A DNA stretch of 64,000 bases. Source: Vibrio metoecus. GTDB lineage: Bacteria; Pseudomonadota; Gammaproteobacteria; Enterobacterales; Vibrionaceae. The DNA lies in the NCBI RefSeq assembly GCF_009665255.1, contig NZ_CP035687.1:310001-374000 (forward strand), given 5' to 3'. Under the pieces are notes generated by a model. That model was not told the origin of the DNA. It saw only the letters and a program-made list of their open reading frames with translations, and did no database searches. How positions within the stretch are numbered: position 1 is the first letter of the stretch; every line of letters starts with the position of its first letter. The position numbers and the translations under genes were made by a program. Below are positions 44,035 through 53,956 of this stretch, piece by piece.

Positions 44035-46482
44035 TCAATCACTGAACGCTTTATTCACGGGGGCTAACAGCCGTTTGAGCAAACTGCTCACAACCACAGC
44101 AAGTGTGCAAAAAGTCAGAGCTGGCAAGGCAAACCATAACACCACATGCAAACTTGGATTTAAGTTAAATCCCCATTTCATCACTGCGGCAACCACCAGA
44201 TCGGCACTCAAACTCGCCACTAAGCCGCCGACTAATGCCATCACCCCATATTCCGCCCAAATGGTGTGCACCACTCGACGGCGACTCGCTCCTAAAGTGC
44301 GGTATAAGCGAATTTCCTGCTGACGCTGGCTGAGGCTCAAACGCAGTAAAGTGAAAATCAACAAGACTCCGGCCAATACTCCGAGTGCAGCCAGAACGGT
44401 CACAGACCATACAATCTGCGTCAGTAAAGCTTGAATTTTTGCCCCCATAGAGCGGATATCCATTAGGCTCACCGTGGGGTGCTGGCGCGAAAGTTGACTG
44501 AGCAATCCATCGTGCTCGGGTAATACACGAAAGCTAATCAAATAACTCACAGGAAGCTTTTGCACCACATCAGGGCTAAAAATGAAGTAAAAATTGGGCT
44601 TCATTTCCCGCCATTCCACCTGACGGATGGTGTTCACTTTTGCGCTCACCACTTGGCTGTTGATCATGAAAGTCAGAGTATCCCCGAGCTTGAGGCCAAG
44701 ATCGCTCGCCACTTCTTGTTCGACTGACACGCCATTTTGGCTTTGCCACTGACCTTCCAAAATTGGGTTGTAGTCAGGTAGTTGCTCTGCCCACGTAAGG
44801 TTCAATTCTCGACGCAGCGCATCTGAACTCTCTTCCCCGTTTTGGGCATAGAGTTTGGCTTCTTGCCCGTTAATGTGAGTTAAGCGCCCACGCATAATTG
44901 GGTAAGCCGCAGAGCGCTCAATATGAGCCTTATCTAATGCCGCTAGATAAGTGGCTTTTTCCGACTCACTAATATTGAGTGCGAATGCATTCGGCGCATT
45001 TTCGGGCAGTGTACGTTGCCAATCTGAGAGCAAATCGGTACGCACTAACCAAATGATCGCCAACAGCATCAAAGAAAGCGCTAATGCACCAAATTGTAAG
45101 CCGCTGGCGGTGCCAGAGCGATTAATTCGACTTAATGCCAATGCCATCGGTGGATTTAACGGAAGCTTAGCGAATAAACGGGTGACCACCACACTCACCA
45201 ATGCCAGCACTACAAACAAGGCGACAATCCCTATCAGCACAATCCAAATCAGTTGGTTTTGCCAATACACCAGCAACAGAGGCACGACTGGCACCATAAT
45301 CAGCAATAAAGCACGTTGCCAACGCCGATCATGTTGCACAGGCTGCATCACTGCCACGGCACTCACCGACAATAATCGCCCAAGCGGGATACCCAAAGCA
45401 GGAACGGCGATCAATAAACTACTGGCAAGCGCAATCCACAAAGGGCGCAAACCGTAACTCGGGAGCGGATCTGGCAATAAATCTTTTAGGGGCAAACGTA
45501 GCAGCGACTCCAGCCCAACACCAATTACGCAGCCCAACACCACGGCAAATACAAGCAACAAACCAACTTGCAACGCTAACCAACGGCGTAACCACTGGCG
45601 GCTGGCGCCAAGGCTCTTGAGCATTGCGATGGTATGCATTCGGGTGGACACATAATGCTGACAGGTCAACACCAAGGTGGTCGCCGCCATCAAGATCACA
45701 ATCGCCACCGTCAACGAGAGATACTGCTGAGTGCGCTCAAACACTTCATTGGTGCGGCTGGCACTCTCTTGATCACGCCAGCGATCACTCGGTGTTAAAC
45801 TCACCTCTTGTTTAATCGCCTTAATCACCGAGTCATCACCGGTAATAAACAAGCTAAATTGCACACGACTACCGGGCTGAATCGCCCCAGTTTTGGCAAT
45901 ATCCGAAGCATGAATATAAACCGCTGGCATTTGCTGAAATGGGTTAAAACTCAGTCCGGGTTCTTCGAGCACCTCACCGCTGACCACAAAATCGGCATCC
46001 CCTATCGTGACATTGTCACCGATAGTCACTCCCAACTGGTCTTTTACTCTGGGTTCTAACCAAAGTTGATTAGCACTGACATGATTCAACACTTGTTGGC
46101 CATCACTCAGGCGCATTTCACCACGCAGTGGATAAGCACTATCTACCGCTTTGACCGTCACCAACTGCATACCTTGGTCACTGAATGCCATCGTGGCAAA
46201 CCGGGTCATTTGCGAAGTGTGTGTGGCTTGCTTCACCGTTAGCGTTAATAGAGATTCAGGTAATGGATTGGCAGAAACAAACACAGTGTCAGCGGTGAGC
46301 GCATCACGCCCTTGCTTAACAATCACTTGCTCCATACGTTGCGCGAGAGCGGTGAGCGCAAAAATCGAAGCGATGATCAACGTCAGCGCCACCGTTACCG
46401 GCCACAACTGCCCGTGACGGATTTCACTCAAACTCCAGCGCAATAAACGGCGGTTAAGCGCCGTGGAGGGTAACGCCGTCAT
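44035..46482 (-). CDS. ybbP: ABC exporter permease YbbP (FtsX/MacB-type)
   Basis: 815 residues with a duplicated architecture: an N-terminal transmembrane helix, a large periplasmic MacB-like domain (about 50-240), a group of transmembrane helices, a second periplasmic domain (about 490-690) and three final helices with FtsX motifs (LRLSLSQRQQEIRLYRTLGASRRRVV). Paired with YbbA, with which it overlaps by 4 bp. In E. coli this pair sits beside tesA, as here. The substrate is unknown; a lipid or lipoprotein-related export or mechanotransmission function is inferred from family and neighbour. Confidence 0.92.
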   Translation of the reverse strand: MTALPSTALNRRLLRWSLSEIRHGQLWPVTVALTLIIASIFALTALAQRMEQVIVKQGRDALTADTVFVSANPLPESLLTLTVKQATHTSQMTRFATMAFSDQGMQLVTVKAVDSAYPLRGEMRLSDGQQVLNHVSANQLWLEPRVKDQLGVTIGDNVTIGDADFVVSGEVLEEPGLSFNPFQQMPAVYIHASDIAKTGAIQPGSRVQFSLFITGDDSVIKAIKQEVSLTPSDRWRDQESASRTNEVFERTQQYLSLTVAIVILMAATTLVLTCQHYVSTRMHTIAMLKSLGASRQWLRRWLALQVGLLLVFAVVLGCVIGVGLESLLRLPLKDLLPDPLPSYGLRPLWIALASSLLIAVPALGIPLGRLLSVSAVAVMQPVQHDRRWQRALLLIMVPVVPLLLVYWQNQLIWIVLIGIVALFVVLALVSVVVTRLFAKLPLNPPMALALSRINRSGTASGLQFGALALSLMLLAIIWLVRTDLLSDWQRTLPENAPNAFALNISESEKATYLAALDKAHIERSAAYPIMRGRLTHINGQEAKLYAQNGEESSDALRRELNLTWAEQLPDYNPILEGQWQSQNGVSVEQEVASDLGLKLGDTLTFMINSQVVSAKVNTIRQVEWREMKPNFYFIFSPDVVQKLPVSYLISFRVLPEHDGLLSQLSRQHPTVSLMDIRSMGAKIQALLTQIVWSVTVLAALGVLAGVLLIFTLLRLSLSQRQQEIRLYRTLGASRRRVVHTIWAEYGVMALVGGLVASLSADLVVAAVMKWGFNLNPSLHVVLWFALPALTFCTLAVVVSSLLKRLLAPVNKAFSD

Positions 46483-47156
46483 ACTCGCTCCTCCAATTCA
46501 CCGGCTTGCATGAAAAAGCGGCGCTGGCAGCGCTGTGCCAATTTCGGGTCATGAGTCACCAACACTAGGGTGGTGCCGTGCTCACGGTTGAGTTCAAACA
46601 GCAAATCGATCACTTTCGCGGCCGTTTCTTGGTCAAGGTTCCCCGTCGGCTCATCGGCAAACAGCACTTGCGGACGAATCATAAACGCGCGGGCGATCGC
46701 GACACGCTGTTGCTCACCACCGGATAATTGCGCCGGAGAATGGTGCATACGATGTTCCAACCCGACTGATTTCAGCAGCATTTGTGCCCGCTCGCGATCT
46801 TCCGCCTCGCCTTTGAGTAAACAGGGCAAGGTCACATTCTCCAAAGCGGAAAGGCTTGGAATAAGCAGAAAACTTTGGAATACAAAACCGACCGACTCAC
46901 TACGCAGCGCAGCGCGCGCTTCATCATCAAGTTGCGATAATGGCTTACCCAGTAAATAAACTTCGCCTTCACTGGGCGTATCGAGCCCAGCAAGCAAGGT
47001 CATTAAGGTGGATTTACCGGCGCCGGATGCCCCGACAATCGCTACACTTTCTCCCGCCTGAATCGAGAGATTCACCTGTTTGAGGATTGTTAAATGTTCC
47101 TGATTGGTGGAGACTAGTTTGGATAATGACTGCGCTGAAATAATGGATGTTTGCAT
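46479..47156 (-). CDS. ybbA: ABC ATPase YbbA (LolD/MacB-type)
   Basis: 225 residues from ATG at 47156; the frame extends to 47357 but that part lies antisense over tesA and lacks ABC features. Walker A VGASGAGKSTL, Q-loop VFQSFLLIPSL, signature LSGGEQQRVAIARAF, Walker B VLFADEPTGNLDQ and H-loop LVLVTHDPKLA are intact. Energises YbbP. Its start codon interlocks with that of tesA in the four bases CATG, so the two genes have no gap and each promoter must lie inside the other gene's 5' coding region or be a shared bidirectional element. Confidence 0.94.
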   Translation of the reverse strand: MQTSIISAQSLSKLVSTNQEHLTILKQVNLSIQAGESVAIVGASGAGKSTLMTLLAGLDTPSEGEVYLLGKPLSQLDDEARAALRSESVGFVFQSFLLIPSLSALENVTLPCLLKGEAEDRERAQMLLKSVGLEHRMHHSPAQLSGGEQQRVAIARAFMIRPQVLFADEPTGNLDQETAAKVIDLLFELNREHGTTLVLVTHDPKLAQRCQRRFFMQAGELEERV

Positions 47157-47754
47157 GACTCGACGACTTTCCTTTGTGTTTATTCTTCTTTTTTCCGCTA
47201 CGGTGAGCAGTAAAACCCTGTTGATCCTTGGCGATAGTTTGAGTGCGGGATACGAAATGCCCATCGAACAAGCGTGGCCCAGTTTGCTGGCAAACGCACT
47301 GGCTGAAAAAGGCAAAACAGTATCCGTTGTTAACGGCAGCATATCCGGCGACACCACAGGTAACGGATTAGCTCGCCTGCCTTCGCTACTGACTCAACAT
47401 ACCCCAGATGTGGTGCTGATTGAGCTGGGCGCAAACGATGGTTTACGCGGCTTTCCTCCAACAACGGTGAGCACAAACTTAGCGACCATGATTGAACAAA
47501 TCCAAGCTCAGAATACGGCTGTAATTTTAATGCAGATCCGTATACCACCTAACTATGGCAAACGCTATAGTGATGCTTTTTATCAAGTGTATCCAAATCT
47601 AGCACAGCAATTCGCTATCCCACTCATTCCATTCTTTCTTGAACAAGTGATCCTCAAACCAGAATGGATGATGAGTGACGGGTTACATCCCAAACCAGAA
47701 GCTCAGCCTTGGATTGCCGACTTTGTTGCTGAACAAATCGCCAATGATTTGTAA
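47155..47754 (+). CDS. tesA: Acyl-CoA thioesterase I / lysophospholipase
   Basis: 199 residues from ATG at 47155. Signal peptide MTRRLSFVFILLFSATVSS, then the SGNH-hydrolase blocks: block I LLILGDSLSAGY (Ser28 nucleophile), block II VVNGSISGDTTGNGLAR (Gly), block III IELGANDGLRGF (Asn) and block V MSDGLHPKPEAQ (Asp-x-x-His). Periplasmic multifunctional esterase. Divergent from ybbA with overlapping start codons, as noted for ybbA; GGATG upstream is the probable ribosome site. Confidence 0.95.
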   Translation: MTRRLSFVFILLFSATVSSKTLLILGDSLSAGYEMPIEQAWPSLLANALAEKGKTVSVVNGSISGDTTGNGLARLPSLLTQHTPDVVLIELGANDGLRGFPPTTVSTNLATMIEQIQAQNTAVILMQIRIPPNYGKRYSDAFYQVYPNLAQQFAIPLIPFFLEQVILKPEWMMSDGLHPKPEAQPWIADFVAEQIANDL

Positions 47755-47843
47755 CACCATCCACCTATTTACTGGTTTAGCTCAATAAAATTTACTCAGC
47801 TTTACGTTACTTTTGAGCTCTTAACCACACAATAGGTGACCTT

Positions 47844-49034
47844 ATGCACATTAAGCCACTCATTCAGGGCGTTGTTGCACGCAGCGCCCATCCTTATGGC
47901 TGTGAGCAAGCCGTTTTACAGCAGATCCAATACGTTAAGCAGGCCAATTCGATCAAAGCAGGACCAAAGCGCGTGCTAATTTTGGGGGCTTCATCCGGTT
48001 TTGGATTGGCAGCACGAATTGCGCTCACCTTTGGTGGTGCCAAGGCGGACACGATTGGTGTCTCTTTTGAACGCGCACCCAGCGAAACTCAAACTGGCAG
48101 TGCAGGCTACTACAACAACCTCTTTTTTAAGCAATATGCAGAACAAGAAGGACGTATCGCCATCAACTTAGAGGGTGATGTGTTTTCTGCAGAAATGCGT
48201 GAACAAGTGGTTGAGGCAATTGAAACTTATTTTGAAGGCGAAGTGGATTTAGTGATCTACAGCATCGCGAGCGGCATGCGCCGCAAGCCAGATGGCGAAT
48301 TTTGGCGCTCTGCCATTAAACCCATTGGTGAAGCGGTCTCCGGCGCATCCATTATGTTAGAGAACGATACTTGGATTGACACCACTTTAGAGCCCGCTAC
48401 AGAAGAGGAAATCGAAGGAACACTACGCGTAATGGGCGGCGATGATTGGGAAAACTGGATTGATACACTCATCAATGCAGAATCACTCGCCGAAGGCTGC
48501 AAAACCATTGCTTTCTCTTACATGGGGCCTGACGTAACGCATCCTATTTATCTGGATGGCACCTTAGGACGAGCCAAAATCGATCTTCACCAAACCAGCC
48601 ATTCACTTAATCTCAAACTCGCCAACTTCGATGGCGGTGCATATGCGGTGCTTTGTAAAGCCCTCGTCACCAAAGCTAGCGTATTCATTCCCGGCTTAAG
48701 CCCCTATCTCATTGCACTCTATCAAGTGATGAAAAGCAAAGGCACTCATGAAGGCTGCATTGAGCAGATGCAACGCTTATTTAGCGACAAATTATACGGA
48801 CATTCCCGCATTCCTGTTGATAGCGAGCGTCTGATCCGCATGGATGATTGGGAAATGAATCCCGATACTCAAACACAAGTCGCGGAACTCCTCACTCAAA
48901 TGAATAGTCATAATTTTCAGCAATTAGGTGACTATGTTGGCTTTAAGCAAGCGTTTATGCAATTGAACGGTTTTGGATTTGAGCGAATAGATTATAACCA
49001 ATCTGTTGATATGCATAAGTTTATTAACAAATAA
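47844..49034 (+). CDS. fabV: Trans-2-enoyl-ACP/CoA reductase, FabV type
   Basis: 396 residues. NAD-binding start RVLILGASSGFGLAARIALTFGG, then SFERAPSETQTGSAGYYNN, and the FabV signature YxxxxxxxxK: YLDGTLGRAK followed by IDL. IYSIASGMRRKPDGE is also typical. It reduces enoyl-ACP in the last step of the elongation cycle and is resistant to triclosan in characterised members. From memory the V. cholerae FabV studied biochemically is encoded on chromosome 1, so this may be a paralogue; I cannot check that here. Stands between tesA and cdgC as a single gene. Confidence 0.93.
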   Translation: MHIKPLIQGVVARSAHPYGCEQAVLQQIQYVKQANSIKAGPKRVLILGASSGFGLAARIALTFGGAKADTIGVSFERAPSETQTGSAGYYNNLFFKQYAEQEGRIAINLEGDVFSAEMREQVVEAIETYFEGEVDLVIYSIASGMRRKPDGEFWRSAIKPIGEAVSGASIMLENDTWIDTTLEPATEEEIEGTLRVMGGDDWENWIDTLINAESLAEGCKTIAFSYMGPDVTHPIYLDGTLGRAKIDLHQTSHSLNLKLANFDGGAYAVLCKALVTKASVFIPGLSPYLIALYQVMKSKGTHEGCIEQMQRLFSDKLYGHSRIPVDSERLIRMDDWEMNPDTQTQVAELLTQMNSHNFQQLGDYVGFKQAFMQLNGFGFERIDYNQSVDMHKFINK

Positions 49035-49376
49035 GTGATACCGCATTCTGTTTTAGATTTGAGAATTCGCACAAGCTAATTGAAATCACTCTGCCATTCT
49101 GATCGGCTTTTGCTAGAGTGACTAACCATTGAAGTAAAAGCATTACTTCTCAAGTACGGTCACTCTAACGAAACCAAAATCCAATGCCGCGCTATTTTCT
49201 CGGAAGAAGATAGCTGTTGCATGTATACCCCATTAACTTGCCGTTGAAGCCAGTTAGCGTAATTGATGGCTGTCCAATACCAAAAGACTGTATTGGATCC
49301 TGACATAGCGGGCATTACTGTGCGAGAAAAGCAAGCGATAGGTAACGTTTTACTAGCCAAACCCAAGGACTCATTA
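49035..49376. other. Intergenic region fabV / cdgC
   Basis: 342 bp if cdgC starts at 49377. It includes an open extension of the cdgC frame back to 49263. No terminator or operator recognised. Confidence 0.4.
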
Positions 49377-51275
49377 ATGGCACCGATCCTTCCACAATCG
49401 ATCCCCATCCCTTCGACGATGCTTGCGAGTTGGCAAAATATGCTCAATTTACTCGGCGAAATGCTTAAGGTGCCAGCCACCGTGATTATGCGACTACGCC
49501 ATCACGATCTTGATGTATTTTGCTCCAATCAGGGACTCGATAATCCATACCGCGTCGGTATGACCGAACGATTAGGAAAAGGGTTGTATTGTGAAACCGT
49601 GATCAATACTCGCCAACCGTTGATAGTGAGTAATGCCGAGACTGATCCACTCTGGAAAGAGAACCCAGATATGGAACATGGTATGCGCGCCTATTGCGGA
49701 GTCCCCCTGTTATGGCCCAATGGTGACCTTTTCGGCACTCTGTGCGCCACTGACCGTAAAGAACACCATTTTCTTACCCTAGAAAAGCAGTTGATCAGCA
49801 CCTTTCGTGAATCTATTGAAGCACAGCTCAAAACCCTCTATCAGCGTGAAACTCTGCTACAAATGAACCAAGATTTGCATTTCAAAGTCCGTAACAAAAT
49901 GCAAAGCATTGCTTCACTGAACCAATCTCTTCACCAAGAAATAGACAAACGTCGGGCAGCAGAACAGCAAATTGAGTACCAACGCAGCCACGATGTAGGT
50001 ACTGGTTTTCTAAATCGAAATGCACTTGAACAACAAATTGCCCTACAGCTCAATCAATTAGAAGAAAATGAAGAACTCGCTGTAGTCCATATTGGTTTTG
50101 CCAATGCTCGCCAATTGCAAGCACGGATTGGTTTTCATCTGTGGGATGATGTTTTAAAACAGCTACGCGAGAGACTTGGCCCTGTCACAGAAGGAGAACT
50201 ACTCACTGCTCGCCCTAACTCGACCAACCTCACTCTACTTTTGAAAAGTAAGCAGTTGGATGGGCATTTAAACCAACTTTGTCATCGCTTGATTCATGCC
50301 GGTCAAGCACAATTCATTGCCGAGGGTTTGCCTTTGCATCTCAACCCTTACATTGGGGTTGCCCTTAGCCGAGAAACTCGCGATCCGCAGCAATTGCTAC
50401 GCCATGCGGTCAGTAGCATGTTGGCGTGTAAAGATTCAGGTTATAAAGTCTTTTTCCATTCCCCCGCATTGGCCGATAACCATGCTCGACAAAATCAACT
50501 AGAAAATTACCTTTTACAAGCCGTGCGCAATAATGACTTAATGCTCTATTTTCAACCCAAGGTAAGCGTTAAGACACAACATTGGGTTGGCGCAGAGGCA
50601 CTGCTGCGTTGGAAGCACCCGCTGTTGGGTGAGTTTTCGAATGAAACCTTAATCCATATGGCGGAACAAAATGGCTTAATTTTCGAGGTCGGCCATTTTG
50701 TACTGCACCATGCCATCAAAGCCGCTAGCGACTGGTTAACGATTTGCCCAACGTTCCATATCGCAATCAACATCTCTTCGGTGCAACTGAAAAACAGCCG
50801 CTTTGTTGACCAGATTCGTGAACTACTCACGCTTTACCATTTTCCGGCACATCAATTGGAGTTAGAAATCACGGAAAGTGGTTTGATTGTGGATGAACCG
50901 ACAGCCAGTGACATACTCAATAGACTACATACACTGGGCGTAGCCTTATCATTAGATGATTTCGGCACTGGTTACGCTTCTTTTCAGTACCTAAAAAAAT
51001 TTCCATTTGATGGCATTAAAATCGATAAAAGCTTTCTAGTACAAATCGAACACAGCGAGAGTGACCAAGAAATTGTGCGTTCTATGCTGCACGTTGCGAA
51101 GAAACTCAAACTGAATGTGGTTGTGGAAGGCATAGAATCCCCACAACAAGAGCAGTTTATTCTGGAGCATGGGTGCGACATCGGCCAAGGTTTTTTATAC
51201 GGCCGGCCGATGCCAAGCGATGAATTTGAGCAGAAGCTAAAAAGTCACACTCAACCGCCACACAAGCCAGAATAA
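49377..51275 (+). CDS. cdgC: GAF-(degenerate GGDEF)-EAL protein, c-di-GMP phosphodiesterase
   Basis: About 632 residues from ATG at 49377, which has AAGGA seven bases upstream; an ATG at 49266 would add 37 residues without a ribosome site. GAF domain about 15-165 (YRVGMTERLGKGLYCETVINTRQ, AYCGVPLLWPNGDLFGTLCATD), a coiled-coil linker about 180-225, a GGDEF-fold region about 230-370 lacking the GGDEF motif, and an EAL domain about 385-620 with intact catalytic motifs: GAEALLRWKHP, ELEITESG, LDDFGTGYASFQYLKKFPFDGIKID and VVEGIESPQQ. It should hydrolyse c-di-GMP. The position fits V. cholerae CdgC (VCA0785), a regulator of biofilm and virulence genes, from memory. Confidence 0.87.
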   Translation: MAPILPQSIPIPSTMLASWQNMLNLLGEMLKVPATVIMRLRHHDLDVFCSNQGLDNPYRVGMTERLGKGLYCETVINTRQPLIVSNAETDPLWKENPDMEHGMRAYCGVPLLWPNGDLFGTLCATDRKEHHFLTLEKQLISTFRESIEAQLKTLYQRETLLQMNQDLHFKVRNKMQSIASLNQSLHQEIDKRRAAEQQIEYQRSHDVGTGFLNRNALEQQIALQLNQLEENEELAVVHIGFANARQLQARIGFHLWDDVLKQLRERLGPVTEGELLTARPNSTNLTLLLKSKQLDGHLNQLCHRLIHAGQAQFIAEGLPLHLNPYIGVALSRETRDPQQLLRHAVSSMLACKDSGYKVFFHSPALADNHARQNQLENYLLQAVRNNDLMLYFQPKVSVKTQHWVGAEALLRWKHPLLGEFSNETLIHMAEQNGLIFEVGHFVLHHAIKAASDWLTICPTFHIAINISSVQLKNSRFVDQIRELLTLYHFPAHQLELEITESGLIVDEPTASDILNRLHTLGVALSLDDFGTGYASFQYLKKFPFDGIKIDKSFLVQIEHSESDQEIVRSMLHVAKKLKLNVVVEGIESPQQEQFILEHGCDIGQGFLYGRPMPSDEFEQKLKSHTQPPHKPE

Positions 51276-51388
51276 GTTCAGGGATGGTTGTCGCTCATCA
51301 AGAGAATGGCTTATCATTCCTTTACTCTTCAGTGGGCGCTACCTATAATCGCGCTCCTCTTTTTCTTTCCCTATGAGCGATAATCGAG

Positions 51389-53037
51389 ATGGATCGACTA
51401 ATTGCAACACTTAAAAAACTCGAAAAGCAGAACTATCGTGCTTATCAGCAGATCAAAGGTCAGTATGACTTTGGTGACTTTACTCTGTTCATCGACCACA
51501 TTCAGTCTGATCCATACGCTTCAGCCTCTCGCCTGCGCGCGACCCGCGCTTGGTCGTTGACCGGTTTAGATTGGCTCAAAGAAAAATCGCCTGCGTATCA
51601 AATGGCAGCGCGTGATTTTATCGCTCGTGCTTTTGCAGAGTTCGCAAAGCAAGATAACAGTCTATCTATCGCGATCAGCGGTCAAACAGTACTCGACAGC
51701 ACATCTGTTCTGTTTAATGAACACGGTATCGAACTGCGTTTTCGCATGAGTATGCCAGCGGAAGGACGTGATATTTTGGCTAAAAAAGCCCTGAATATCC
51801 TCACTTTCCATCTACCGAAGTACATTCGCCGTGCCACGTTGGAGCGCGAACTGGATAAAGCGGCCCTGCTGCAACACTGTGAAGTGGTGGAAGACCAAGA
51901 AGCAATGCGCGCACAACTTGACGACCTCGGTTTGGTCGCTTTCGTGGCTAACGGTAGCGTACTGCCACGTTTAGCAGGTAACTGCGATCTTCCGATGAAA
52001 GATGCCGTCCCATTCCAAGCGCCGCAATCCCTTGAAGTAACACTTTCTACACCAAACCAAGGTGAGTTGGTTGGCATGGGTATTCCGCAAGGCATTACCT
52101 TGATTGTCGGGGGGGGTTCCACGGTAAATCAACCCTGCTGACGGCACTCGAACGCTCTATTTACAACCATATCCCTGGTGATGGCCGTGAACGTATGGTG
52201 ACCGATTTCAACGCGATGAAAATTCGCGCTGAAGAAGGCCGCTGCGTACACAACCTGAACTTATCCAACTACATCAACCATTTGCCTATGGGGAAAGACA
52301 CAACCGATTTCAGCACGCAAGATGCTTCAGGCTCGACCTCGCAATCGGCATGGTTGCAAGAATCGATTGAAGCGGGCGTCACCACGCTACTGATCGATGA
52401 AGATACCTCTGCGACCAACTTCATGATCCGTGATGAGCGTATGCAAGCCCTTGTCAGCAAAGGGGAAGAACCGATTACACCGTTAGTGGATCGCATCGGT
52501 CAGTTGCGTGATGATTTGGGGGTTTCCACACTGGTGGTCATGGGGGGATCTGGCGATTATTTAGATGTGGCCGATACCGTGATTCAAATGCATGACTATC
52601 AACCGTTGGATGTCACAGCCAAAGCACGAGAAGTGATTGCCCAGCACCCAACTCAACGTCGCAATGAGTGTGAAACACCATTAGCCACTTTCAAACCTCG
52701 CGCATTACATTGTGCGACCCTGCAAAAGCTGCTGTTGGAAGGTAAATTCCGAGTTTCAGCAAAAGGGTTGGATGCTCTGCGTTTTGGTAAAGAGTTCACC
52801 GAGCTCACGGCTTTGGAGCAATTACAAAGCTCAAGTGAAGTGAATGCGATTGGCTGGCTGTGGTTCCAACTTGCGCAACTGCCAGGCTGGACTGAAAACC
52901 CAGCAAAAGCAATGAGTAAGATGCTCGAAGGTGATTGGTATCAAGCGATGCCAAACCATGGTGATCTGGCGAAGCCTCGTATTATGGATGCCATGGCGGC
53001 ACTCAACCGTATGCGTAAAGCCCAATTTAAAGCTTAA
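51389..53037 (+). pseudogene. P-loop ATPase of the ABC class (COG3044 type), frameshifted
   Basis: Two frames, 51389-52141 and one entering again by about 52117 and ending at 53037, encode one protein. Adding one G to the eight-G run at 52109-52116 joins them into 549 codons and restores a proper Walker A, GGGFHGKSTLLTALE. The N-terminal part (MDRLIATLKKLEKQNYRAYQQ, ASRLRATRAWSL) and the C-terminal part (Walker B TTLLIDEDTSATNFMIRDERM, VVMGGSGDYLDVADTVIQM) are family hallmarks. The function of the family is not established. As written, the product would stop just after the broken P-loop (250 residues) and be inactive. Whether this is a real mutation, phase variation or a homopolymer sequencing error is open. 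Confidence 0.88.
52109..52116 (+). repeat. G8 homopolymer at the frameshift site
   Basis: Eight consecutive G between ATTGTC and TTCCACGG. Nine would keep the frame through Walker A. Confidence 0.95.
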
Positions 53038-53057
53038 GTGATACAACGCAGAATTAT

Positions 53058-53090
53058 CAATAACGCGACCAACAGGTCGCGTTATTGTTT
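53058..53090 (+). terminator. Terminator after the ATPase gene
   Basis: Perfect 13-bp stem CAATAACGCGACC / GGTCGCGTTATTG (53058-53070, 53075-53087), AACA loop, then TTT. Sits between converging genes and may serve both. Confidence 0.88.
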
Positions 53091-53095
53091 CGCCG

Positions 53096-53719
53096 TCAGG
53101 GCTCTTGTCTTAACACGTTCCATGCTTCACATAAAATCCGAAAACGCTCGGCATTGCCATTATCTCGATCTGGGTGCCAGCGTAAGGCTAGCTTACGCCA
53201 AGTTTTGCGGATTTCTAGCGAACTCGCTTCCTCACTGAGCTCAAACAGACGTAAAGCCTGACCTCGGCTTAAATCTTTACCATTATGGCTACCAACAGAA
53301 TGACGATAGCGAGTCCAGAATTCGTTGAGTAGGCGCTTAACCTCCCCTTCATCCGCTTCATAGTTCATCCACTGTGTGTAGTAATCTCGAAGTGGATCAT
53401 TCACGTCAATATCATGAAATTCACTGCGCATCATCGGCATTAAAATGATGTTCATCGCCTCGACTTGTAACCATTTCTCTGGATGCAATGTTTCTTGCAA
53501 TTGATAAAGCGCATTCATGATCAAAAAATTACGCTTAAACAAGTCTTTCTCCGGCTGAGTATCCAACACCGGCATAATCCCTAACTCACTTAAATGCGCG
53601 GCTAAGGTGTGCACTTTCCAGCCTGACGACTGATGCTTCAGTACCTCAAAAATTGGCCACAACAACGGATTTTCCATGTACGTTTGAAACGTTGCGGCAA
53701 GTTGGTGACTGTCTGACAT
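53096..53719 (-). CDS. DnaJ-related protein with C-terminal J domain
   Basis: 207 residues from ATG at 53719 (GGAAGC upstream). The J domain is at the C-terminus (about 150-207): FELSEEASSLEIRKTWRKLALRWHPDRDNGNAERFRILCEAWNVL with the HPD tripeptide. The N-terminal 145 residues match the DnaJ-related N-domain found in marine gammaproteobacteria (PLLWPIFEVLKHQ, SGWKVHTLAAHL). A co-chaperone that should stimulate DnaK; client unknown. The C-terminal placement of the J domain is reversed from DnaJ itself. Confidence 0.9.
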   Translation of the reverse strand: MSDSHQLAATFQTYMENPLLWPIFEVLKHQSSGWKVHTLAAHLSELGIMPVLDTQPEKDLFKRNFLIMNALYQLQETLHPEKWLQVEAMNIILMPMMRSEFHDIDVNDPLRDYYTQWMNYEADEGEVKRLLNEFWTRYRHSVGSHNGKDLSRGQALRLFELSEEASSLEIRKTWRKLALRWHPDRDNGNAERFRILCEAWNVLRQEP

Positions 53720-53956
53720 AAAGCTTCCATTCCGACGAAATACCGTTATCAAGATCAATCTAACCCATTTATCACCACGGTGAAATGAGAAATCTTGAAT
53801 GTGTGAAGATCAATCCGCATAAGGCTTACAGAGCATTTTTCTGACACAACAATAGCCAGATTTCTGGCGCATTGTCGGGGGCATCAACCTATCAATTGAA
53901 CAATGTTCATTATAATGGCAGGATAGTCAGCATTCCATTGACGGAGCTACACCACT

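Noticed and set aside
44951..45457. 168-codon plus-strand frame opposite ybbP
   Set aside because: Low-complexity Ser/Thr/Asn-rich product antisense to a conserved permease.
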